This document shows positions 7,882 through 13,946 of a stretch of 64,000 bases of DNA, in pieces. Location of the stretch: positions 3,844,001 to 3,908,000 of the forward strand of contig NZ_SODV01000001.1 in assembly GCF_004366355.1 (NCBI RefSeq). The letters run 5' to 3'. Made by a program: the position numbers and the translations under genes. The stretch's first letter is position 1. Each line of letters opens with the position of its first letter. The notes beneath the pieces were generated by a model. The model worked only from the letters and a program-made list of their open reading frames with translations. It did no database searches and had not been told where the DNA came from. This DNA is from Dinghuibacter silviterrae. GTDB taxonomy: Bacteria > Bacteroidota > Bacteroidia > Chitinophagales > Chitinophagaceae.

Positions 7882-9008
7882 ACGGCAATATTAGTGTTTT
7901 TGGTGAGCTCCCGGATGGCCTCTACCAGGCGCTTCCAGGAATACTTTTTCTTTTCCTCCCTTAGTCCGGGCAGGAAATGCGCCCGTCCCAGGGTGTAAAA
8001 TTGTTTTATGGCGTTTGCAATCGATTCCGGCTGCGGTTCGCAGACGATGCCTACTTTGCCATCTGGCACCAGGTCCGGCAGACCGCCCACGTTGGTGACT
8101 ACCATCGGGCACTCGAAATGATACGCCAGGGGCGTGACGCCGCTTTGGGTCGCCGCCCGGTAGGGCTGTACCAGCACGTCCGCGGCGCAGAGGTAATACT
8201 TCACGTCCTCGTCCGGGATAAAGTCCGTCTTTAGCACCAGCCGGTCCCGGATGCCCAGGCGGTCGATGAGGTCTTCGTAGAACTGGCCGTCTTCGTAATA
8301 TTCGCCGGCGATCACGAAACGAGCGTCCGGCACTTGTCGCACCGCTTCCAGCAGCAGGTCCAGCCCTTTGTATTTACGGATGAAGCCAAAGAACAAAACG
8401 ATGTGCTCCTCCTGCGGCAACCCGAGTTTTGCCCTCGCCTCGCGCATCTGGATTGGGTCCCCGAAGTGGTCGTAGAGTGGGTGTTCGATTTTGGTGGCGG
8501 GTTTCGTGGTGAACAGCCTCAGGTCGTTAAAAACCTTGTCGCTCATCGCAATAAAAGCGTCGCAACTTTTGATAAAGTACTTCGTCAGCGGCCGGTCGCC
8601 GAACCGCTTTTCGTGCGGGATGATGTTGTCCGCGATACAAACAACTTTGACGGGTCTTTTCCAGCGCGCGATCCGGAGGATGGTCCCAAAACAAGCCCCC
8701 ATAAAGGGCAGCCAGAACTTGATCACGATCAGGTCGGGACGGTCCCGCCTCAGGGCCAGGCCCACCTTGATCCAGTTAAAGGGATTGATGGAATTGATGC
8801 AGACCTTTATGTCCAGGTCGGGTGGGGCAGGGGAGGTCGAGTATTGTGTTCGCCCGGGGAAAAGAAAGGCAGGATACTGGAGCGAAAACGTATATATTTT
8901 CGCCTGGTCCCCCAGCGAATTGAATTCCCGCACCAGCCGTTCATTGTACGCCGCAAGCCCGCCCCGCAAGGGATAGGCCGTCCCGATCAACCCTATTTTT
9001 TTCCCCAT
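7878..9008 (-). CDS. Glycosyltransferase family 4
   Basis: This is a GT-B fold glycosyltransferase of 376 residues. The N-terminal half carries the GLIGTAYPLRGGLAAYNERL opening, and the C-terminal half has the typical FFGFIRKYKGLDLLLEA strand-helix, the ADVLVQPYRAATQSGVTPLAY nucleotide-sugar site (the E-x7-E motif of GT4 is relaxed here to A-T-Q-S-G-V) and NVGGLPDLV. No signal peptide or membrane helix is present, so it acts at the inner face of the cytoplasmic membrane. As first gene of a translationally coupled operon with hddA, hddC and gmhB, it is the best candidate for the enzyme that uses the NDP-heptose. Confidence 0.85.
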   Translation of the reverse strand: MGKKIGLIGTAYPLRGGLAAYNERLVREFNSLGDQAKIYTFSLQYPAFLFPGRTQYSTSPAPPDLDIKVCINSINPFNWIKVGLALRRDRPDLIVIKFWLPFMGACFGTILRIARWKRPVKVVCIADNIIPHEKRFGDRPLTKYFIKSCDAFIAMSDKVFNDLRLFTTKPATKIEHPLYDHFGDPIQMREARAKLGLPQEEHIVLFFGFIRKYKGLDLLLEAVRQVPDARFVIAGEYYEDGQFYEDLIDRLGIRDRLVLKTDFIPDEDVKYYLCAADVLVQPYRAATQSGVTPLAYHFECPMVVTNVGGLPDLVPDGKVGIVCEPQPESIANAIKQFYTLGRAHFLPGLREEKKKYSWKRLVEAIRELTKNTNIAV

Positions 9009-9058
9009 ATTATTGGAAATTATTTATATCTTCCCCTCGGTAAAATCCGTATTCTAGT

Positions 9059-9397
9059 ATGAAAAAGCTCTACCTCGCCGGCCTTGTGGGCGCTTCCATC
9101 CTGCTTTTTTATTGTCAGAAGTCCGCGCCGCTCGCTTATCAGCCACCCGTTGTTACGGTCACCTCTTTTTCATCCATGCTGTCCGGTCGTGCCACCGTTC
9201 ACCCCGGCACATCGCTTTCTTTTTATCTCTGGAGCCAGGTATCAGGGCCCCGGCGTGCTATGATCGATCATCCCTCGCAAGCGGCGACGTCCGTTTCCGG
9301 TCTTGTTCCGGGTACATACGTCTTCGAGCTTTTCGCCACCGACAACAAGGGCGCCACGGGTTCCGCTTACGATACCCTCCAGGTTACGGCCTTATAG
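9059..9397 (+). CDS. Small lipoprotein with a PKD-like domain
   Basis: The product has 112 residues, with a lipoprotein signal ending in LLFYC and then a single beta-sandwich domain. PPVVTVTSFSSM, LSFYLWSQVSGP, LVPGTYVFELFATDNKGATGS and the final DTLQV follow the strand order of a PKD/REJ domain, which is found in surface proteins that bind glycans or proteins. It is divergent from the GT4 operon and its last 6 bp overlap the end of the convergent GT2 gene. The function is unknown. Confidence 0.65.
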   Translation: MKKLYLAGLVGASILLFYCQKSAPLAYQPPVVTVTSFSSMLSGRATVHPGTSLSFYLWSQVSGPRRAMIDHPSQAATSVSGLVPGTYVFELFATDNKGATGSAYDTLQVTAL

Positions 9398-10333
9398 ACC
9401 TTCCTTCTTTTCGATCAGGTAAAAATTGCGGTCCGCCGCGTTCCGGGAAATCAACTCACCCAAAAAACCCGATAGGAAAAGCTGCACCCCCACCACGATG
9501 GAGATCAGCCCGATATAGAAAATGGGGCGGTCCGTCATTCGGTACCGCGCAAAGGCGATCTTCGCCACCCCCAGGTAGGTCCAGATACAAAAACCAATAA
9601 AGGAGATCACGCTTCCCCACAGCCCGAAAAAGTGCATCGGGCGTTTTCCAAAACGGCCCACGAACATCACCGAGGCCAGGTCCAGAAACCCGTTGATAAA
9701 CCGCTCCCAGCCGAACTTCGAGACCCCATATTTGCGCGCCTGGTGAACGACGACTTTCTCCCCGATCTTCCGGAACCCCGCCCACTTCGCCAGGACCGGG
9801 ATCTGCCGGTGCATTTCCCCGTAGATCTCGATGCTTTTCGCCACCTTTTTCCGGTAAGACTTCAGCCCGCAATTAAAATCGTGGAGCGGTATCCCCGTCA
9901 TCCAGCGCGTGACCCCGTTAAACAGTTTGGAGGGAAGGTTTTTTGTAAACGCGTTGTCGTATCGCTTCTTTTTCCAGCCGCTCACCATGTCGTAGCCATC
10001 TTCCACGATCATCCGGTACAATTCGGGGACCTCATCGGGGCTATCCTGGAGATCCGCGTCCATCGTGATGATTACTTCCCCCTGCGCCGCGCGGAAGGCC
10101 TCGTTCAACGCCGCCGATTTCCCATAATTCCGCTGGAATTTGATCCCCTTGAGGTGTCCGTTTTGTTGATGCAATCGTTCGATGACCTCCCACGACCCAT
10201 CCGTGCTGCCGTCGTCCACTAAGATAACCTCGTAGGTGTATCCATGGTCCCGCATCACCCGTTCAATCCAGGCACACAACTCCGGCAGGGACTCCTCTTC
10301 GTTGAATAAGGGGACTACTATAGAGATATTCAT
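9392..10333 (-). CDS. Glycosyltransferase family 2, DPM/ArnC-like with membrane helices
   Basis: This 313-residue protein is a polyprenyl-phosphate-type glycosyltransferase. The GT-A core has ISIVVPLFNEEESLPEL, the acidic motif LVDDGSTDGSW, TMDADLQDSP (DxD-like), and HDFNCGLKSYRK. The C-terminal third holds two hydrophobic segments (HFFGLWGSVISFIGFCIWTYL and FYIGLISIVVGVQLFLSGFLG) as in ArnC, GtrB and related enzymes that put a sugar on undecaprenyl phosphate at the membrane. The ATG giving MNISIVVPLFN was chosen, since 13 more in-frame codons would run into the DUF4199 gene. It lies 19 bp downstream of that gene. Confidence 0.88.
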   Translation of the reverse strand: MNISIVVPLFNEEESLPELCAWIERVMRDHGYTYEVILVDDGSTDGSWEVIERLHQQNGHLKGIKFQRNYGKSAALNEAFRAAQGEVIITMDADLQDSPDEVPELYRMIVEDGYDMVSGWKKKRYDNAFTKNLPSKLFNGVTRWMTGIPLHDFNCGLKSYRKKVAKSIEIYGEMHRQIPVLAKWAGFRKIGEKVVVHQARKYGVSKFGWERFINGFLDLASVMFVGRFGKRPMHFFGLWGSVISFIGFCIWTYLGVAKIAFARYRMTDRPIFYIGLISIVVGVQLFLSGFLGELISRNAADRNFYLIEKKEGL

Positions 10334-10352
10334 GGGAGGCGAAGATAGGGGA

Positions 10353-10868
10353 TTATGCCTTTTTCTGTACAAGGAGCGCCACGATCATCGACTTGACAAA
10401 GTCCCAAAGCAAACCCTGACCCAGCCCGATCAATACTTGCAAAAATGTTAAAGGCCCCGTCGGGGTCTTCTGCTCCTGCGCCAGGCTGTCGTTGATCTGG
10501 TCCATCGGCAATCCCAGCTTCGCCGATTTTGCCGCCAGGTTTTGCAGCGACACCATCGTGACCTGGTGTCCCCAGGACTTATCTAACACATTGTAAATTA
10601 TAATGTTAACTGCGGCGTACCCCAGTTCATAGAGGATATAGGCCAGGAAAGCATACTGGAGTGCTTTTACGAAGGGTAAATGTCCTTTTCTTATGGTCAG
10701 CCCGCCCGCGATCAGCAGCACCACCGTCAGCGGCGCCCAGACAAAGGTGGCATACGGCAAAAAAGCCACATAGGCGTTCACCCCGGCGTGCCAGGTTCCC
10801 AGTGAAAAAGCCGCATAAACGACGCTGAAAAGGATCCCTAGGATGATACCTAACTTATTGAGAGACAT
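10353..10868 (-). CDS. DUF4199 family membrane protein
   Basis: This is a 171-residue integral membrane protein with four predicted helices (about residues 5-30, 36-58, 70-95 and 148-168). A hydrophilic stretch between helices three and four ends in QINDSLAQEQKTPTGP. The layout matches DUF4199 proteins of Bacteroidota, which are often found next to a GT2 glycosyltransferase and a dihydroorotase-like gene, as here. The gene overlaps the end of the dihydroorotase-like gene by 14 bp, so the three genes probably form one transcript. The function is not known. Confidence 0.75.
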   Translation of the reverse strand: MSLNKLGIILGILFSVVYAAFSLGTWHAGVNAYVAFLPYATFVWAPLTVVLLIAGGLTIRKGHLPFVKALQYAFLAYILYELGYAAVNIIIYNVLDKSWGHQVTMVSLQNLAAKSAKLGLPMDQINDSLAQEQKTPTGPLTFLQVLIGLGQGLLWDFVKSMIVALLVQKKA

Positions 10869-12132
10869 TGATCTGGTGGTTTAGAACCGTTCCGATTACC
10901 CGCCCTTTGAGCGTTTTGCCCAGGAAAGGGCTGTTTTTGGAGGCCGAATAGGTTTTTTCAAAGGTGTAGGTTTCGCCCGGGACGAACAAGGTCAGGTTTG
11001 CCTCGTGCTGTTCCTTTAGCTCTGCCTTGTCGAGGTGGAATACTTCGCGGGGTTTTATGGATACCATGTCAACCCAGTGTTCTAGTTTTATCTGCCCTTC
11101 CAGTAACGACCACACTGCCCCGAAGGCGCTCTCCAGGCCAATCGCGCCAGGCTTCGCGTATTCAAACTCGCAGACCTTTGCGTCATAGTCTTGTGGCAGG
11201 TGATGGCTGGTGATCATGTCTACGTTTCCTTGTTTGACTGCTTGTCTGAGGGCTTCCATCTGTTTCCTGTCCACCAGGGCCGGGGTCACCTTCAGGTTGG
11301 TGTCGTAGCCTTCCAGGTCTTCGTCGCAAAAATATAGATGGTGAGGGGTTACAGAGCACGTAACGTTCAGGCCCCTCTGTTGGGCCGCCTTTATTGCCTC
11401 TATGCTTTTGGGCGATGTGATGCCTGTGAAGTGCAATGATGAGTTTGTGTATTCCAACAGCTTCAGGTCCCGCTCTACCATAATCTCCTCCGCCAGCAGC
11501 GGCTTCCCCGGCAACCCCATCCTCGTCGAGACGATGCCTTCGTGCATCAACCCGTGTGCGCCGATCGTCGTATCGTCCGGCACCTGGATCACCGTCCCGT
11601 CCACCGTTTTTACATATTGCAGCGCCTTTAATAAAAGGCCCGCAGACTGCAACGGTTTCCACCCATCCCCAAAAGCCTTTGCACCGCTTGTATGCATGTC
11701 ATACATCTCCGCGAGTTCCTTCCCCTCCAGGTTGCGGCTTACCGCGCCGATCGGGTGGACCCGCGCCTTTAGATTTTTTGAACCGTTTGTCAGATACTCC
11801 ACTTGCCCTTTCCCTTGCACCACCGGGTTCGTATTCGGCACCGCCAACACCTCCGTAAAGCCACCTGCCGCAGCCGCATCCGTACCCGTTTTTAGCGTCT
11901 CCTTATGCTCCTGACCCGGGTCATGAAACTGCACAAACGTATCCACCCATCCCGGAGAGACGTGCAGATTTTCTATGTGTATCACTTGTGTTTTATCGGC
12001 GGGGTCCTCCTGGAGCTGGAGCCCTTTGCCCACCCGGGCAATCTTTCCGTTTTCAATGAGAATATCGACAACCTGACCATGATGCGCGGACCGTGGGTCC
12101 ACCACTTTCGCTTCCCGGATGTACAGCCTCAT
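10855..12132 (-). CDS. Dihydroorotase homologue lacking metal-binding residues
   Basis: The 425-residue protein belongs to the amidohydrolase superfamily, class I dihydroorotase type (third step of pyrimidine synthesis). The fold markers are intact: PGWVDT..., HDPGQEHKETL, the PNTNPVV loop, SGAKAFGDG and CSVTPHHLYF. However, the first metal motif H-x-H is replaced by F66-V-Q68, and the catalytic Asp in T-D-H-A-P-H has become Ser (TSHHLP). Such a protein should not bind the binuclear metal centre in the usual way. From memory, many Bacteroidota carry a similar degenerate paralogue next to DUF4199/GT2 genes, which suggests a retained non-catalytic role. I chose the ATG giving MRLYIREAK, because the longer frame runs antisense through the tRNA gene. 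Confidence 0.75.
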   Translation of the reverse strand: MRLYIREAKVVDPRSAHHGQVVDILIENGKIARVGKGLQLQEDPADKTQVIHIENLHVSPGWVDTFVQFHDPGQEHKETLKTGTDAAAAGGFTEVLAVPNTNPVVQGKGQVEYLTNGSKNLKARVHPIGAVSRNLEGKELAEMYDMHTSGAKAFGDGWKPLQSAGLLLKALQYVKTVDGTVIQVPDDTTIGAHGLMHEGIVSTRMGLPGKPLLAEEIMVERDLKLLEYTNSSLHFTGITSPKSIEAIKAAQQRGLNVTCSVTPHHLYFCDEDLEGYDTNLKVTPALVDRKQMEALRQAVKQGNVDMITSHHLPQDYDAKVCEFEYAKPGAIGLESAFGAVWSLLEGQIKLEHWVDMVSIKPREVFHLDKAELKEQHEANLTLFVPGETYTFEKTYSASKNSPFLGKTLKGRVIGTVLNHQINVSQ

Positions 12133-12163
12133 GCTAAAATTTCGTTGCGCTAAGATAGATAAT

Positions 12164-12193
12164 TTTGTCGTTTCAAATAAAAACTTACCTTTG
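12164..12193 (+). promoter_or_regulatory. Promoter of tRNA-Pro (Bacteroidota type)
   Basis: TTTG (12164-12167) and TACCTTTG (12186-12193) lie 18 bases apart and match both boxes of the Bacteroidota housekeeping promoter. The inferred transcription start near 12200 gives a 15-nucleotide leader before the tRNA. Confidence 0.7.
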
Positions 12194-12214
12194 CAACCCC
12201 TACTTAAAAGGGAT

Positions 12215-12288
12215 CGGGACGTAGCGCAGTCCGGTAGCGTACTTGCATGGGGTGCAAGTGGTCGCTGGTTCGAATCCAGTCGTCCCGA
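12215..12288 (+). tRNA. tRNA-Pro (anticodon GGG)
   Basis: A full cloverleaf can be drawn. The acceptor stem CGGGACG pairs with CGTCCCG and is followed by discriminator A. The anticodon stem CTTGC/GCAAG encloses the loop ATGGGGT with anticodon GGG at 12249-12251, which reads CCC and CCU proline codons. The T arm GCTGG-TTCGAAT-CCAGT is standard. The C1-G72 pair and G37 are the usual proline identity elements. The CCA end is not encoded. The gene has its own promoter and terminator. Confidence 0.95.
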
Positions 12289-12301
12289 CAAAAGCCTGCA
12301 G

Positions 12302-12423
12302 CTTACTGATTAAGCCCACCGCTATGCGGTGGGCTTTTTTATGCCGGAGCGACGGCGGCGGAGCTTGCTCCGACGACGGTGCGCAGGCATAAAAAAATCC
12401 CCGAAGGGGATTTAATCAGTAAG
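12302..12423. repeat. Nested palindromic element (four-way junction) after tRNA-Pro
   Basis: The outer arms CTTACTGATTAA (12302-12313) and TTAATCAGTAAG (12412-12423) are perfect complements. Inside them lie a left hairpin (GCCCACCGC-TAT-GCGGTGGGC), a second perfect stem TTTTTTATGCC (12335-12345) with GGCATAAAAAA (12386-12396) topped by CGGAGC-TT-GCTCCG, and a right hairpin (TCCCC-GAA-GGGGA). As a single strand it folds into a cruciform with four arms. The left hairpin plus T-run also serves as the tRNA terminator. Confidence 0.75.
12313..12340 (+). terminator. Rho-independent terminator of tRNA-Pro
   Basis: A 10-bp perfect stem AGCCCACCGC/GCGGTGGGCT with a 3-base TAT loop is followed by TTTTT. 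It lies 24 bases after the tRNA end and is a textbook intrinsic terminator. Confidence 0.85.
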
Positions 12424-12450
12424 TGGTAGGGTTTTAGGCCCCCCCCTTCA

Positions 12451-12490
12451 TGGATCACCGCAGGCGCCGTCAGGCGCCTGCGGTGATCCA
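12451..12490. repeat. Perfect 18-bp palindrome with 4-base loop
   Basis: TGGATCACCGCAGGCGCC and its exact reverse complement flank the loop GTCA. There is no T-run on either side, so it is unlikely to be a terminator. It sits 28 bp after the four-way palindromic element and 22 bp before the terminator of the TIG lipoprotein gene. Confidence 0.75.
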
Positions 12491-12511
12491 GTCATCCCGG
12501 CCATACAAATA

Positions 12512-12543
12512 AAGCCCTTCAAATCATTGAATTTGAAGGGCTT
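12512..12543 (-). terminator. Terminator of the TIG lipoprotein gene
   Basis: A 13-bp perfect stem (AAGCCCTTCAAAT/ATTTGAAGGGCTT) with a 6-base loop lies 25 bp after the minus-strand stop codon. On the minus strand it is followed by TATTTGTATGG, a weak U-rich tail. Confidence 0.6.
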
Positions 12544-12568
12544 CATAATTGGATTAATATTTAAACTA

Positions 12569-13762
12569 TTAGAAGCCTATATAATAGGTAACCGGTGTGG
12601 CATACGTAACAGACGAGTTCAATACGGTTACCGTTATCTTATATGTCCCTCCATTATTACTTAATGAGGGAACCTTTGCAAGGATTTCATCATCTGAATT
12701 AGACTGTATTACAAAATTTGCGGTAGTGCCATCCTGATCAACTGTTGTAACGGTTGTAGGTATTTCCGGAGAAGGAGAAAGCAGGTGACTCCCCGTAATT
12801 CTAATATTGGCACCTGAATAAATCGTGTCCGTCGTGGAAGTAATTACCGGTGCAACATCCGCAATCAGCTCCACAGAATCTTTTGCCAGGGTTTTCAAAC
12901 CGGCAACTTCTACAGCAAAACCGTGCATTCCGAGCCCGGCATTTTTTGTATATATCCGTATCGACGTATTGCTTTCGGCATCAGCGTATCCAAGTGAATT
13001 ATCCAGGTACACATTGTTGGCTATGGAAGAATATTGATTACGGAATCCTTTTCCTATTATTCTTACTACCTGCCCCAAATATGCTATTTTAGGTGTTATA
13101 GAGTCAATTACAGGCGCATTTAAATGAAAGAGTGTTGTACTCGTCATGGTTTGTCCGTCAACAACAGTAATGGCAGGTGTTGCATTGTCTATCTCATTCG
13201 GCACTACTACCTTCAGTGTCTTACTATCTTTCGAAATGACCCCTGCATTAACATCCCCAAAGCGAACAGTAGGGTTATTTGTATAAAATACTCCTGTAAT
13301 AGTAATGGTATCTCCGATAAATCCATTAGCTGGTGAAAATCCTGAAAATTGGGGAATAGATGTCCTGGTAAAGCTCTTTTCAGATGTGAATAACACGGTA
13401 TCTACCTTTACCTTGATCTTTGTTGTTGTATCAGGCATATCAGGCACTAATACCCTGATTACTGTGTTTTGTACATTGTTGGTATCGGTTCTGGTTATAC
13501 TTAGTACGTTTGTTGGTGTATTGCCAAAGCTCACGCTTATATCATTAGGGGCACCGGTAAAATAAATATTAATCGTATCTCCAATAGCTCCTGATTCCGG
13601 GGAAAACCTTATAAACTGCAAGCCATTGGCGGTTGAGCCATTGCCGCCATTCCCTCCATTCCCTCCTGTATTGGAAGGCGGGTTAACCGTATCTTTTTTA
13701 CACATAGAAAAAAGGATAAGGAGGCCAAGCATCAGGATAAAAGTTACATTTCCAGTCTTCAT
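12569..13762 (-). CDS. IPT/TIG-domain surface lipoprotein
   Basis: The 397-residue product has a lipoprotein signal (lipobox FSMC, Cys21), a Gly/Asn-rich linker (GGNGGNGGNG) and then four tandem immunoglobulin-like IPT/TIG domains. Their repeated openings are IRFSPESGAIGDTINIYF, FSGFSPANGFIGDTITITG, IDSITPKIAYLGQVVRIIG and ITSTTDTIYSGANIRITG. TIG domains are found in cell-surface proteins, often next to glycan-binding modules, in Bacteroidota. The gene is visibly richer in A and T than its neighbours, and has long AT-rich stretches that the heptose and ABC permease genes lack, which may point to recent acquisition. It is transcribed alone and is bounded by hairpins. Confidence 0.8.
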   Translation of the reverse strand: MKTGNVTFILMLGLLILFSMCKKDTVNPPSNTGGNGGNGGNGSTANGLQFIRFSPESGAIGDTINIYFTGAPNDISVSFGNTPTNVLSITRTDTNNVQNTVIRVLVPDMPDTTTKIKVKVDTVLFTSEKSFTRTSIPQFSGFSPANGFIGDTITITGVFYTNNPTVRFGDVNAGVISKDSKTLKVVVPNEIDNATPAITVVDGQTMTSTTLFHLNAPVIDSITPKIAYLGQVVRIIGKGFRNQYSSIANNVYLDNSLGYADAESNTSIRIYTKNAGLGMHGFAVEVAGLKTLAKDSVELIADVAPVITSTTDTIYSGANIRITGSHLLSPSPEIPTTVTTVDQDGTTANFVIQSNSDDEILAKVPSLSNNGGTYKITVTVLNSSVTYATPVTYYIGF

Positions 13763-13946
13763 AGTAGGTTATTTATTGTTAGAAGATTCCCTCAAAACCC
13801 GACTCGTGGCGCAAGTTATTTATTCTGCGGTGATGAACCTGTAGACATACTTGGATGTTGCATGGGGTTGCTAAACTACTATTCCGAAAGGTTTTGTACT
13901 CCTTGCGCACCAAAATGACTGCTATTTTTTCATTATGTAAAACACT

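Noticed and set aside
10855-12291. A 478-residue reading of the dihydroorotase-like gene starting in the tRNA region
   Set aside because: The extra 53 N-terminal codons run antisense through tRNA-Pro and do not resemble protein; the ATG giving MRLYIREAK fits the family.
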